Program-made: the position numbers and the translations under genes
Shown: positions 50,690-59,002 of the stretch, in pieces
Numbering within the stretch: position 1 is the first letter of the stretch
How the letters are laid out: every line of letters begins with the position of its first letter
The notes under the pieces: model-generated
The model's input: the letters and a program-made list of their open reading frames with translations, nothing else
What the model was told of the DNA's origin: nothing
Database searches by the model: none
NCBI RefSeq assembly: GCF_023824195.1
Contig: NZ_CP085442.1
Location: 3,200,001-3,264,000, forward strand
DNA length: 64,000 bases
Direction: 5' to 3'
Source: Priestia megaterium
GTDB lineage: Bacteria; Bacillota; Bacilli; Bacillales; Bacillaceae_H

Positions 50690-51496
50690 TTATTTTGCAA
50701 ATACATGGTTTCCGATAACTGCCGTTACTTGCTGCGTTGCAACCCATTGGCTTTCAGCGATTTTCGGATTATAGAAAAACAGCGCATCGTTTTCATGCGG
50801 GTTTGCTAACGCTTCGCTTACCGCTCGTTTTGATTCGTCTGATGCAGGCTGATTAATTGCGCCGTTGGCTACTGGTGAAAATTGATATACGCCGTTTCCT
50901 AGCTGCTGATAAATAACGTCGTGAATGTTATTTGGGAATTCCGGTGAAGCTACACGGTTTAATACCACAATTGCTACCGCTACTTTTCCTTGGTACGGCT
51001 CCCCTTTTGCTTCTGCCTCTACTAATCTTGCTAGTAAATCTTGGTCTTGTGCAGAAACCGATGTAGACGGAGCAGTTTGTGCCGGCGCCGGTGCTTCTCC
51101 TTGAAGTTTTAATGTTTGTCCGATGGTAATGATATCACTTTGTAAACCGTTAACAGCTTTTAACTGATCCACAGTCATGCCGTTTTGTGTTGCAATATGA
51201 TATAACGTTTCGCCTTGTGCTACTGTATGTACAGATGTTGCCGGACTAGCGGCAGGTTGTGCTTGTCCCTGGTCAGGAATCGTTAATGTTTCTCCAACGT
51301 AAATCATGTCGTTTTGGCGGTTATTAGCACCTTTCAGCTCATCTACCGTAACCCCATTTTGTTGGCCAAGCCCCCACAAGGTATCTCCTTTTACGACTTT
51401 GTGCGAAGCTGCTGCTGATGCTGTTCCTTGACTTGCTAGAAATGCTACAGACGCTGCAGAAGCAACTGCCCATTTTTTTACACGTTTTTTACTCAC
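50690..51496 (-). CDS. SleB-type cell wall hydrolase with two LysM domains
   Basis: A 268-residue secreted protein: signal peptide (about 1-29, cut after ASA), two LysM repeats (about 32-75 and 88-131), then a Hydrolase_2 domain (about 150-268) of the SleB/CwlJ lytic transglycosylase type. LARLVEAEAKGEPYQGKVAVAIVVLNRVASPEFPNNIHDVIYQ has the catalytic Glu. The LysM arrangement resembles B. subtilis YkvT and similar proteins rather than SleB itself. GTG 51496 has GGAGGTAG five bases upstream. Confidence 0.88.
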   Translation of the reverse strand: MSKKRVKKWAVASAASVAFLASQGTASAAASHKVVKGDTLWGLGQQNGVTVDELKGANNRQNDMIYVGETLTIPDQGQAQPAASPATSVHTVAQGETLYHIATQNGMTVDQLKAVNGLQSDIITIGQTLKLQGEAPAPAQTAPSTSVSAQDQDLLARLVEAEAKGEPYQGKVAVAIVVLNRVASPEFPNNIHDVIYQQLGNGVYQFSPVANGAINQPASDESKRAVSEALANPHENDALFFYNPKIAESQWVATQQVTAVIGNHVFAK

Positions 51497-51509
51497 AAAA
51501 ACTACCTCC

Positions 51510-51850
51510 TAAAATTTGAACCTGTTATTACCTTAGCACATAGATTCGCCTTTTCATTAAAAAAAACAGTAACATTTGTTCTAATTGGATTAAGTTTCTT
51601 ACAGTGCCATTCATTATGTTACAACTTTTACATGCCCCTTAAAGAATATGTAGAAATATGACAATTTCATTGCGAAACGAGCTTTTTATCTGTTTACTTA
51701 CATTCCTCTTTCTGTAAAAAACTTGATTTTATTATGATTAATCGCAGCGATAAAAAGGAAAACAGCAGTCAAATAGAGAAATAGTGTAACTATTGAGGAA
51801 TGATTCAACGCTTCTTTGTCAATTTACATTTGTTTATTAATAAAGGAGGT
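51510..51850. other. Intergenic region, nothing clear
   Basis: AT-rich divergent region between the wall hydrolase and the 51859 gene. I see no ORF with a ribosome site, operator or repeat. Confidence 0.4.
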
Positions 51851-51858
51851 CTATTTGG

Positions 51859-52113
51859 ATGTGTGCAAATAAAATGTATGTGACGTATAACACAGAGAAA
51901 CCGGCTATTACAATTCAAGGAGCTTTTTATCATACGGGAGGAACGCAGGAAGAGTTTTTGCGGGAATTCAAGTACTGGCTTGAATCTCACGGCTGGTCAT
52001 TTATGGGCGTAACAAATGAAACGACGATGACAACGGCGAACAAAGAGTTAAAAGAAACGATGGAACAGCATAAAATAGAAGGCAAAAAAGTTCAAAGACT
52101 AGAAGATTTATAA
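51859..52113 (+). CDS. Small hypothetical protein
   Basis: An 84-residue soluble protein. The first half is beta-rich (MYVTYNTEKPAITIQGAFYHTGG), the rest helical with Lys/Glu (TANKELKETMEQHKIEGKK). I know no family name. AAGGAGG lies nine bases before ATG 51859. It has its own terminator. Confidence 0.7.
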   Translation: MCANKMYVTYNTEKPAITIQGAFYHTGGTQEEFLREFKYWLESHGWSFMGVTNETTMTTANKELKETMEQHKIEGKKVQRLEDL

Positions 52114-52158
52114 CGATTGCTTCTATGACCCTTCACACATGTCCAAACGCCAATACGT

Positions 52159-52191
52159 AAAAAAGCCTTTAGATGAGCTAAAGGCTTTTTT
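52159..52191. terminator. Bidirectional terminator
   Basis: AAAAAGCCTTTAG/CTAAAGGCTTTTT with a short loop between two converging genes. Confidence 0.9.
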
Positions 52192-52194
52192 ACA

Positions 52195-52359
52195 TTAACG
52201 AGAAAGTGCGACCACCTTCTGATTTTCTACTCTCTCTTCAGCAGGCTTTCTCATTTCTTTTTCCGTCCATACGCCAATGCGTTTTTGTCTTTTCCCAAGG
52301 GGCTGTTTTTCACATGCATAGCAAATTTCTGAAATATCATCAAAATGAGCTAACGACAT
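52195..52359 (-). CDS. Small Cys-containing hypothetical protein
   Basis: A 54-residue basic protein (SLAHFDDISEICYACEKQP...KRQKRIGVWTEKEMRKP). A CYAC pair near 13-16 could bind metal. ATG 52359 has AAAAGGAGGG five bases upstream; the longer frame has none. It ends beside the shared terminator. Function unknown. Confidence 0.65.
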   Translation of the reverse strand: MSLAHFDDISEICYACEKQPLGKRQKRIGVWTEKEMRKPAEERVENQKVVALSR

Positions 52360-52573
52360 CTTTATCCCTCCTTTTCTAAATATACACAGGCAAGTTAGTA
52401 TGCTTCTTCCCTTATTTTCCAAAGCTAAACTGCTTCCTCTTATATTTAAACAATTTATAAACAAACGGAATAAATAATTTCTACTTCATTATCATTTAGA
52501 TTGTTTTATTTAGATATAGACGGGTAAACAGAAACTATCCCACCTCACACCCTGAAGTTTGAAACTGTCACGT

Positions 52574-52620
52574 AAAAAAGCTGCTTTCTATACATTACAT
52601 GTATAGAAAGCAGCTTTTTT
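52574..52620 (-). terminator. Strong terminator of the quinone reductase-like gene
   Basis: Perfect stem of about 22 bp (AAAAAAGCTGCTTTCTATACAT and complement), T run on both sides. Confidence 0.92.
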
Positions 52621-52684
52621 ATGTTTTTTTCTTTTACTAGCTGTAAAATCTAAGGATACTCTCAGAAAACGAACGGCTATACTT

Positions 52685-53247
52685 TTATTGATGCTCTCCT
52701 ATTCCAAATACTTCTGCTACATGATTTTCTAATTTATGCTTGTAGTGATCAATGTTTGGATGTTTGACTACATCATGAATAGAGTATGTTGGAAGTGGGC
52801 TCATACCGACGTACTGATTCATTTTATGCAAATGCATAATGGCTTCGTCTAAACTTTTTCCTTCATAGAAAGCTTCGTCATTGTTAAAAATAGCTTCCGG
52901 CGCATTCCATGTAAGAGAAAACATGTATTTTTTTCCCGTTAATAAGCCGCCTCGCCCGTATTGATTTGAGCCTTTAAAGAAAATGTTATCCATATACACG
53001 CGATCAATATATTGCTTAAACTTTCCGGGAATGCTGAACCAGTAAATAGGCGTCTGCATAATCACAACATCAGCCCATAGCCACTTTTCAACTTCTTCTT
53101 CTACTTCGTAGTCTTTATCAACCACCGTTGTTTTAATGTCAAATTGATCAGCGAGTAAATGCTGCATTTCGTTAAAAATCGTCTGATTTAACTCTCCTTT
53201 TGACTTTTTATAATACTCGTGTCCATTAATGATTAATACGTTTTCAT
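52685..53247 (-). pseudogene. NAD(P)H quinone reductase-like protein (MdaB/KefF type), frameshifted at start
   Basis: A flavodoxin-fold oxidoreductase: NVLIINGHEYYKK at the FMN loop, VVIMQTPIYWFSIPGKFKQYIDRVY and a GSNQYGRGGLLTGKKYMFSLTWNAP block match the MdaB/KefF family. A perfect ribosome site (AAAGGAG) lies nine bases before ATG 53247, but that ATG reads M-K-T-Y-stop, one base out of frame with the body. An extra A in its A4 run (53241-53244) would give the expected MKNVLIINGH. So the gene is either broken or carries a sequencing slip; the long frame to 53329 has no ribosome site. Confidence 0.7.
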
Positions 53248-53491
53248 GCTGACCTGCTCCTTTCCAAAATCCTTGCTTCTTTATCCTCATATATCTGTAT
53301 ACCCATAAAAACTGCTTACCTATCAGCACCTACTCTTACTTTGAAGTAACATAGGTACCTAGAAGTCCCTTTTTAAACACCCTTATGATTTCCTAAACAA
53401 AGAAGAAAACAAGGTCTAATTTACTAATTCTTTAGAAGATGTTTAACTCGCATAAAGCAAATCGTTTTTTAAAATCAGTTCTTTTAACCCA

Positions 53492-53532
53492 ATAAAAAAG
53501 ACTGGCGAATTAAATTCCGCAAGCCTTTTTTC
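53492..53532 (-). terminator. Terminator of signal peptidase gene
   Basis: AAAAAAGGCTTGCGGAATT/AATTCGCCAGTCTTTTTT stem with mismatches, T run on the minus strand. Confidence 0.75.
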
Positions 53533-53536
53533 CTTT

Positions 53537-54097
53537 TTATTTCGGTTCGCCTACTTCATTTAACGGATAGTAGCGAAACTGCACTTTTCCGATAACTGAT
53601 TTTTGTGAAATAAAGCCAAATGCTCGTCCATCATGACTTACAGGACGGTTGTCTCCCATGACAAACAGTGAATTTTTCGGCACCTTCACTTTGCCATCAG
53701 TTGCAGGCAGCGTTTGAAGCGTAAAATCTTCCGTGAATTTTTCATTAGGTGCAAGAGATTTTTTAGATTCTTTTAAATACGGCTCTTTATAAGCTTTGCC
53801 GTTAATATACAGAACGTCGTTTTTCATTTCTACCGTATCTCCTGGCAGTCCAATTACACGTTTAATATAATTTTCATCTGCATCCGGTGCATGAAATACA
53901 ATCATATCAAAGCGATCAACATCACTGATTTTATTTAAAATGACGCGGTTTGAATCTTCAAACGTTGGATACATCGATTCACCGTGAACCGTAGTTGGCG
54001 CAAATAAAAAATGGCGCACTCCCACTACTATAACCAGTGCAATAACAATGGACTTAATCCATGAAAACACTTCTTTTTTTACATTATTTTTGCTCAT
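53537..54097 (-). CDS. Signal peptidase I (Sip type)
   Basis: A 186-residue type I signal peptidase that removes signal peptides from secreted proteins. One N-terminal span (about 14-32), Ser in GESMYPTF (near 40), Lys in RVIGLPGD (near 80) and GDNRPVSHDGRAFG (box E) are the family residues. It matches the P-type (SipS/SipT) form. ATG 54097 follows AAGGGATG. In this window it stands with bdbCD and the sortase as part of the export machinery, though not in one operon. Confidence 0.94.
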   Translation of the reverse strand: MSKNNVKKEVFSWIKSIVIALVIVVGVRHFLFAPTTVHGESMYPTFEDSNRVILNKISDVDRFDMIVFHAPDADENYIKRVIGLPGDTVEMKNDVLYINGKAYKEPYLKESKKSLAPNEKFTEDFTLQTLPATDGKVKVPKNSLFVMGDNRPVSHDGRAFGFISQKSVIGKVQFRYYPLNEVGEPK

Positions 54098-54183
54098 CTC
54101 AAAACATCCCTTACGTCAAAATATACTTTCATCATAGCATCAAATAGAGGGAAAGTATAATAATAACCGAATAATCTTATTTA

Positions 54184-54537
54184 TTAATCACCGTTTGTCA
54201 CTGTGCCTTGATGGAAAAACAAACGCCACTTTTCTTCTCTTTTTCGCCAAATAGAACTGCGAAGCGTCTTTTTTTCTGCCGTATGGTTCATAAGATGATA
54301 GGTAGTTAATACGCAGTCAGAAGACAGTACGTCTACATGAAAATGAGAGATTTCAAATACATCTGGCGAAAGTACATGATTGTTATTGTAATCTTTTCGT
54401 TTCCATACCCTGCCTGAACTGCCAAACTCCACGTAATCATCTGCAAGAATGTTTGAAAGCTCTTTAGCAGAGGTTCGTACTTCTGATTTTAAGTGCATGC
54501 ATTCTAATTCATAAAATATTTGGGTAGCGTTTTCCAT
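54184..54537 (-). CDS. DUF4440 / NTF2-like protein
   Basis: A 117-residue protein of the SnoaL/NTF2-like fold. ELSNILADDYVEFGSSGRVWKRKDYNN and a C-terminal SSIWRKREEKWRLFFHQGTV are the typical blocks of DUF4440 enzymes or binding proteins. The ligand is unknown. ATG 54537 has GAGGAG 11 bases upstream. It lies beside a strong hairpin and the candidate toxin-like small ORF. Confidence 0.82.
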   Translation of the reverse strand: MENATQIFYELECMHLKSEVRTSAKELSNILADDYVEFGSSGRVWKRKDYNNNHVLSPDVFEISHFHVDVLSSDCVLTTYHLMNHTAEKKTLRSSIWRKREEKWRLFFHQGTVTNGD

Positions 54538-54593
54538 TTTTTATTCATCTCCTCTTACGCCTATTATAAAGAAATAATGCGTTATTTTCACAC

Positions 54594-54640
54594 AAACAAA
54601 CCATACTCATATCCCGTATAGATATGAGTATGGTTTGTTT
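54594..54640. terminator. Strong hairpin at the end of the small hydrophobic ORF
   Basis: Perfect 20-bp stem (54594-54613 with 54621-54640) around a 7-base loop. It follows the stop of the 32-residue ORF and could end transcription from either side. Confidence 0.8.
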
Positions 54641-54737
54641 AGCTGACGCTATAGCGTCTATTCTTACCTGCAATCCAATCGCTAATGATTTTCACCACAA
54701 GTCCTATGACAAATACTGTGAGAAATGAATAAAACAT
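54639..54737 (-). CDS. Small hydrophobic peptide, Fst/type-I-toxin-like, 32 residues
   Basis: Short ORF with a hydrophobic N-terminal half (MFYSFLTVFVIGLVVKIISDW) and a basic end (GKNRRYS), the layout of Fst/Ldr-type toxins with a Trp near the membrane edge. Its ribosome site is odd: AGGAGG lies 24 bases upstream and is followed by a start-stop ATG TAA and a five-codon ATG frame, in phase with the ORF, that ends eight bases before ATG 54737. So translation would need re-initiation. A strong hairpin follows. A toxin role is a guess from form; no antitoxin promoter was identified. Confidence 0.45.
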   Translation of the reverse strand: MFYSFLTVFVIGLVVKIISDWIAGKNRRYSVS

Positions 54738-54955
54738 TGTGCTTTACTTTTTTACATCCATATCCTCCTAAAACACTTTGTATCTATTTATCGTTTTCTA
54801 TCCGTCTAGTAAAAATTTTTCGTAAGAGCTATCCTTTTCATCTCAGAACCTATTGACTATTATTTTCATTTCATACAAAATTAACAATTGTGCATGGTTT
54901 ACATGTTAATACAAGCAAAAAGGTACATATTTTGCAACATTAAAGGAGGAACAAC

Positions 54956-55612
54956 ATGAATATTGGTACGATTAAAAGAGAAGCTAAAGCTTCTTTAAAA
55001 AATCGCTGGGGACTAGCGATTTTACTGACGGTGGTGACGTACGGAGTATATACGCTTCTACCTATTCCATTTGAAATTGTGGCAAGCGGCGGCTATGAAA
55101 ATTGGATGAAAGATGAATCTGATTCGGCCTCATGGATTTCAACTGCCTTTGCTATTGTCTTCTCGCCTCTTCTCATGGCAAACTACTGGGCATTTTTAGG
55201 TTTGGCGCGAGGCGAATCTGTTCAAGTCGGGCATTTGTTTAAAACATTCCAAGATTTTGGTCTTTACGTTAAGTCGTTAGGGATTTATGTGCTAATGACT
55301 CTTTATGTGATGCTGTGGTCACTGCTTTTACTGATTCCTGGAATTATCAAAGCACTGGCATATTCACAAACGTATTTTATTTGTAAAGATAATCCCGCTT
55401 ACTCGATGAATCAAGCGATTACAGAAAGCCGCAGGTTAATGAATGGTTATAAAGGACAGTACTTCCTGCTGCTGCTAAGCTTTCTTGGGTGGTTTTTATT
55501 AAGCATTATCACACTAGGAATCGGCTTTTTATGGTCTATTCCATACCTTTCTGCTTCACTTGCTCATTTTTATGAAAATCTGTTAAACGAACGCTCATCA
55601 CATGCTGAATAA
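54956..55612 (+). CDS. DUF975 membrane protein
   Basis: A 218-residue protein with about five spans. IGTIKREAKASLKNRWGLAILLTV at the N-terminus and LLIPGIIKALAYSQTYFICKDNPAYSMNQAITESRRLMNGYKG are the DUF975 landmarks. Function unknown; in other firmicutes it is a common membrane protein. ATG 54956 has AAGGAGG seven bases upstream. It has its own terminator. Confidence 0.9.
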   Translation: MNIGTIKREAKASLKNRWGLAILLTVVTYGVYTLLPIPFEIVASGGYENWMKDESDSASWISTAFAIVFSPLLMANYWAFLGLARGESVQVGHLFKTFQDFGLYVKSLGIYVLMTLYVMLWSLLLLIPGIIKALAYSQTYFICKDNPAYSMNQAITESRRLMNGYKGQYFLLLLSFLGWFLLSIITLGIGFLWSIPYLSASLAHFYENLLNERSSHAE

Positions 55613-55613
55613 T

Positions 55614-55647
55614 AAAAAAACCTCTTCGCGATGAAGAGGATTTTTTT
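55614..55647 (+). terminator. Terminator of the DUF975 gene
   Basis: CCTCTTC/GAAGAGG stem with flanking A7 and T7. Confidence 0.85.
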
Positions 55648-55726
55648 CATAAGAACACTGCTTGCATAAGTGAAGCTCCTATGTCATAAAGCTTACTAAG
55701 AAACTAGAAGAAAGGCAGGAGCTTAT

Positions 55727-56140
55727 ATGTATACCACAAGTGAGATTTGTCAGCAGTTTGGCCAGATTTTAAATGCTAAAAGTAAAGTTAGTCCAACAGG
55801 ATGCTCAGTGTCGCTTAAAAGGAGCTTTCAAGCTTCTGTTCAAGGGCGGAAAAGCAGCTCTGTTGTTCCTGTTGGTGTATCATTTGAGGCGATAGACGCA
55901 CAGGGCAACGCGTTAAACTTAGCTGAGATTGCTATTTTACAAGAAGAAATCCCTCGTTTTACAGAAGCTGCTGCTCGGCAAGGTCTTATCGTAAGCGCTT
56001 TGCATAACCATTGGCTTTTTACAGAACCGGTCCTTATGTATCTTCATATTCAATCTGTAGAGCCTCCTTTACATTTTGCGAAAAAAATAGCTTTTTGTTT
56101 TTCAACGCTCAAAAGTCTTCCCGTTCCGACGAACGAATAA
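55727..56140 (+). CDS. DUF1259 protein, single repeat
   Basis: A 137-residue protein. ALHNHWLFTEPVLMYLHIQ near 95-113 is the DUF1259 signature. The family members I know carry two such repeats and are about twice this length, so this is a one-repeat form. The HNHW motif suggests metal binding; function unknown. The ATG at 55727 is preceded by AGGCAGGAGC. It has its own terminator. Confidence 0.82.
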   Translation: MYTTSEICQQFGQILNAKSKVSPTGCSVSLKRSFQASVQGRKSSSVVPVGVSFEAIDAQGNALNLAEIAILQEEIPRFTEAAARQGLIVSALHNHWLFTEPVLMYLHIQSVEPPLHFAKKIAFCFSTLKSLPVPTNE

Positions 56141-56150
56141 TTTATTAAAC

Positions 56151-56191
56151 GCATCTCTCGAGTACACTAGAGCGGTGAGAGATGTTTTTTT
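56151..56191 (+). terminator. Terminator of the DUF1259 gene
   Basis: GCATCTCTC/GAGAGATGT stem with a loop of about 16 bases and T7. Confidence 0.8.
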
Positions 56192-56282
56192 GTACCTAAT
56201 TAATATAGCTAAAGGAAACCTCTTTACCTTTTAAGTAATTAACAAAAGGGCGCTATGTATTTTTGAGAAGCTACATAAAAAC

Positions 56283-56317
56283 AAAAACCCAGCACTTTCC
56301 TATAGTGCCGGGTTTCT
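56283..56317 (-). terminator. Terminator of the MutS2-like gene
   Basis: AACCCGGCACT/AGTGCTGGGTT stem, T run on the minus strand. Confidence 0.85.
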
Positions 56318-56320
56318 GCT

Positions 56321-58219
56321 TTACCTATTTTTCCGTATATCTTTTTCAATTTTCCGCAATGCTTTTTTTGATCCTCGCTGCAGATCATGCTGCTCTTTCC
56401 GATCTTTATAGCTAATAAATAACGAATCGAGGTCATAGCCTTCGGGATATAATTCAGCAGCTTTGATTTCAAGAGCTACTCGCTTAACGTTTACTTCAAT
56501 TAACTCATTCTGATAGAGTACGACTATATTGTTTGTGTTGTCTTTAGACTTATACACAATCGCATGATTTTCATAATCTAACAGTTTTACTCGATCTCCC
56601 ATTTGATATTCAACACTGTCTTTCTTCTTTTCCTTCAAAACAGTTGGTTTTTTTATTTTATTTTCTCTCACGACTTCTGTATCATACGATTTGCTTTCCA
56701 TATAGAACTTTGCTTTTTGTAAAATCTCTTCTTCTACCTTCATCTTCTTTGAAATCCAAAGCGCATTGCTTTCTCCAGATGTTCCAATTAACAGTTGATA
56801 CAGCGGTTCTAATGTTTTACTGTTGAACTGCATCGCGGCATTCATAAAGTCAGGATGAATTTCTGAGAAACGCTTAATTTCTCCGTAATGCGTGGTCGCG
56901 ACCGTTATGCAGCCCATATGATAAAACTTTTCTAAAATCGCAATCGCAAGTGCAGCTCCTTCATTCGGTTCGGTGCCGCTGCCGATTTCATCGAATAGGA
57001 GCAGCGTATTGTTCGTTGCTTTTTGCAAAATAGCCGATATATTCTTCATGTGCGAGGAAAAGGTGCTCAGCGCATTTTCAATACTTTGGTTGTCGCCAAT
57101 ATCGACAAAAATGTGCTCAAACAATGCAATTTCTGTTCCTTCATCAGCTGTAATATGAAATCCTAACATTGTAGCGAGCGTCAGTAGTCCAATCGTTTTT
57201 AAGACAACAGTTTTTCCTCCTGCGTTAGGTCCCGTAATAATTAAGCTTCGATAATTCTCGCCAATTTCGAATTGAAGCGGGACAATTTCACCCGTTAACA
57301 GCGGGTGATATGCGCCTTTTAAATGGATATATCCATAATCATTAATTTTAGGTTCGATTCCATCTGCCTGTTTACTGTATTTTGCTTTGGCAAACACCAT
57401 GTCGTATTGGCTAATTAGCTCTAAATTAATATGAATATCAGCTAGCTTCTCTAACACAAATCCTGTTAAAGACGCTAAAATTTGATATTCTTCTACCTCT
57501 TCTTCTGCTTTCAAAATCGCTAGCTCTGCATTCAGCTTTGTAATAGATGCAGGCTCTATGAACACTGTTGACCCTTTAGAAGATGTTTCAACAATTGTTC
57601 CTCCAACGTGATTTTTATAGGAGGCCTTGATCGGAATCGTATAGCGGTCTCCTTTTTTACTGATGAAGAAGTCTTGAATATACTCTTTGTTTTTACTGTT
57701 TCGTAAAAATTCCGCAAGCTGTTCTGAAATCTTAGCTTCCGTTCCTTCCATATGTCTTCTGATACGCTTAAGCTCTTTGCTTGCCGCAGCGTCTACTTTT
57801 CCGGCTTTGATGGCAAAATTAATTTCCTCTTCTATATTTGTCAGTTCTTTCATCGAATGGGCATAGGAACTTAAGAGCGAAGCAAAAAATTCTTTATCCA
57901 CCATATATTGTTTTACTTTTCTGCAGCCTTTTAAAAAATCGGATACGCGCATTAGCTCTTCGGGCTCTAAAATCATGCCTTTTTCAAGCTTTTCGATGAC
58001 TCTTCCTATACCTGAGACACCCGATAGCGGAAGTGATTTCTCAGCATCTAGAAGTCTTCGTGCTTCTGTTGTTTCTTTGAGTCGGTTTTTTACTGTTTTT
58101 AGAGATGTGCTCGGCTGAAGTTTATCCATTAATTGTTTTCCAAGCTCACTTACGCAGTGAGACTTTACGATTTCTTTTAATTCATGATACTGCAATTTTT
58201 CAAATGTCATCGTATTCAT
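56321..58219 (-). CDS. MutS2-like ATPase without Smr domain
   Basis: A 632-residue MutS-superfamily ATPase. The N-terminal core (lever/clamp region to about 310) and the ATPase domain with Walker A GPNAGGKT, DIGDNQSIENALSTFSSHMKNI, Walker B LLLFDEIGSGTEPNEG and VATTHYGEIK match MutS2. MutS2 is about 785 residues and ends in a Smr nuclease domain; here the protein stops in a short charged tail (about 560-632). So it should bind DNA or ribosomes without that nuclease. ATG 58219 has GAGGAG seven bases upstream. Confidence 0.88.
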   Translation of the reverse strand: MNTMTFEKLQYHELKEIVKSHCVSELGKQLMDKLQPSTSLKTVKNRLKETTEARRLLDAEKSLPLSGVSGIGRVIEKLEKGMILEPEELMRVSDFLKGCRKVKQYMVDKEFFASLLSSYAHSMKELTNIEEEINFAIKAGKVDAAASKELKRIRRHMEGTEAKISEQLAEFLRNSKNKEYIQDFFISKKGDRYTIPIKASYKNHVGGTIVETSSKGSTVFIEPASITKLNAELAILKAEEEVEEYQILASLTGFVLEKLADIHINLELISQYDMVFAKAKYSKQADGIEPKINDYGYIHLKGAYHPLLTGEIVPLQFEIGENYRSLIITGPNAGGKTVVLKTIGLLTLATMLGFHITADEGTEIALFEHIFVDIGDNQSIENALSTFSSHMKNISAILQKATNNTLLLFDEIGSGTEPNEGAALAIAILEKFYHMGCITVATTHYGEIKRFSEIHPDFMNAAMQFNSKTLEPLYQLLIGTSGESNALWISKKMKVEEEILQKAKFYMESKSYDTEVVRENKIKKPTVLKEKKKDSVEYQMGDRVKLLDYENHAIVYKSKDNTNNIVVLYQNELIEVNVKRVALEIKAAELYPEGYDLDSLFISYKDRKEQHDLQRGSKKALRKIEKDIRKNR

Positions 58220-58295
58220 GGTTTTTCTCCTCACTATGATTTGTCATCACATATGAAGATACCTATTTATTAGAAGGCAATGAAAAAGGTAAACG

Positions 58296-58326
58296 AAAAA
58301 AAGCTGTGGTGATCCCACAGCTTTTT
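58296..58326 (-). terminator. Hairpin upstream of the MutS2-like gene
   Basis: AAAAAGCTGTGG/CCACAGCTTTTT with a 4-base loop, T run on the minus strand, 75 bases before the gene. It ends or attenuates transcripts entering from upstream. Confidence 0.75.
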
Positions 58327-58329
58327 GCG

Positions 58330-58640
58330 TTCATAAGGTGTCTAGAGCACATATCACAAAAGAAAGCTCTGTAAAAACAGACGCCTCTCTCACGACAAAT
58401 ACTGAACCCTTTATAAAGCATTGTAGGTATCTTCATAGGCAGTGAAATAAATCCATAAGCAAATAAAGGGTACCTTCATTTTTCAAAAATACCCATCTTA
58501 CTTATTCAATTCATTTCATTCAATTGTTCCTATTTAGATACTACTCCGCTCATAAAAGCACCTCATCTATATTTTTGTTTTCATTGGCTTCTAATTTACA
58601 CTCTTATCATACTATATGAAAAAGCGTACGTAAAGGAGAC
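58330..58640. other. Intergenic region upstream of the MutS2-like gene
   Basis: About 300 bases between a hairpin and the azlD 3' end. A 57-codon ORF on the minus strand (58263-58436) runs through the hairpin and has no ribosome site. With the hairpin it could be a regulated leader, but I see no family to name. Confidence 0.4.
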
Positions 58641-58643
58641 AGT

Positions 58644-58674
58644 AAAAAAGCTCAAGAGCATAACTTGAGCTTTT
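58644..58674 (-). terminator. Terminator of azlCD
   Basis: AAAAAAGCTCAAG/CTTGAGCTTTT stem; overlaps the azlD stop. Confidence 0.85.
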
Positions 58675-59002
58675 ATGACAAAAGAAAAAAACGAAGCAGC
58701 GCCATCATCCCAACTCCGCTAATAACGGTGATGGATAAGCTTTTTGTTTTCAGCGCAATCAGTAAGGTTGGAATGACTACGATAATGACAGGCCAATTAA
58801 CCTTTACGCTGTCATTCGTTTGAATGATAAAGTTTTCTACAACAAGTGCGGTTAAAATACAAATGGGAATATAGGATAGCCATTTTAATACGGGTTCTGG
58901 CAGCGCGATGTTACGTACAACTAAAAACGGAACAATGCGAGGAACTACGGTAACAAGAGCACACCCTAAAATAATGATGAGTGTTGGGTAGTGGATACTC
59001 AT
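58673..59002 (-). CDS. azlD: AzlD-family branched-chain amino acid exporter subunit
   Basis: A 109-residue membrane protein with about three or four spans. It matches the small AzlD partner (ALVTVVPRIVPFLVV near 15-29, LKWLSYIPICILTALVV). With AzlC it exports branched-chain amino acids or analogues. It overlaps the azlC stop by four bases, so the pair is coupled. Confidence 0.9.
   Translation of the reverse strand: MSIHYPTLIIILGCALVTVVPRIVPFLVVRNIALPEPVLKWLSYIPICILTALVVENFIIQTNDSVKVNWPVIIVVIPTLLIALKTKSLSITVISGVGMMALLRFFLLS

Noticed and set aside
58263..58436. 57-codon minus-strand ORF upstream of the MutS2-like gene
   Set aside because: No ribosome site, odd Cys/Arg composition, and it reads through a terminator hairpin. 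A leader peptide is conceivable but unsupported.
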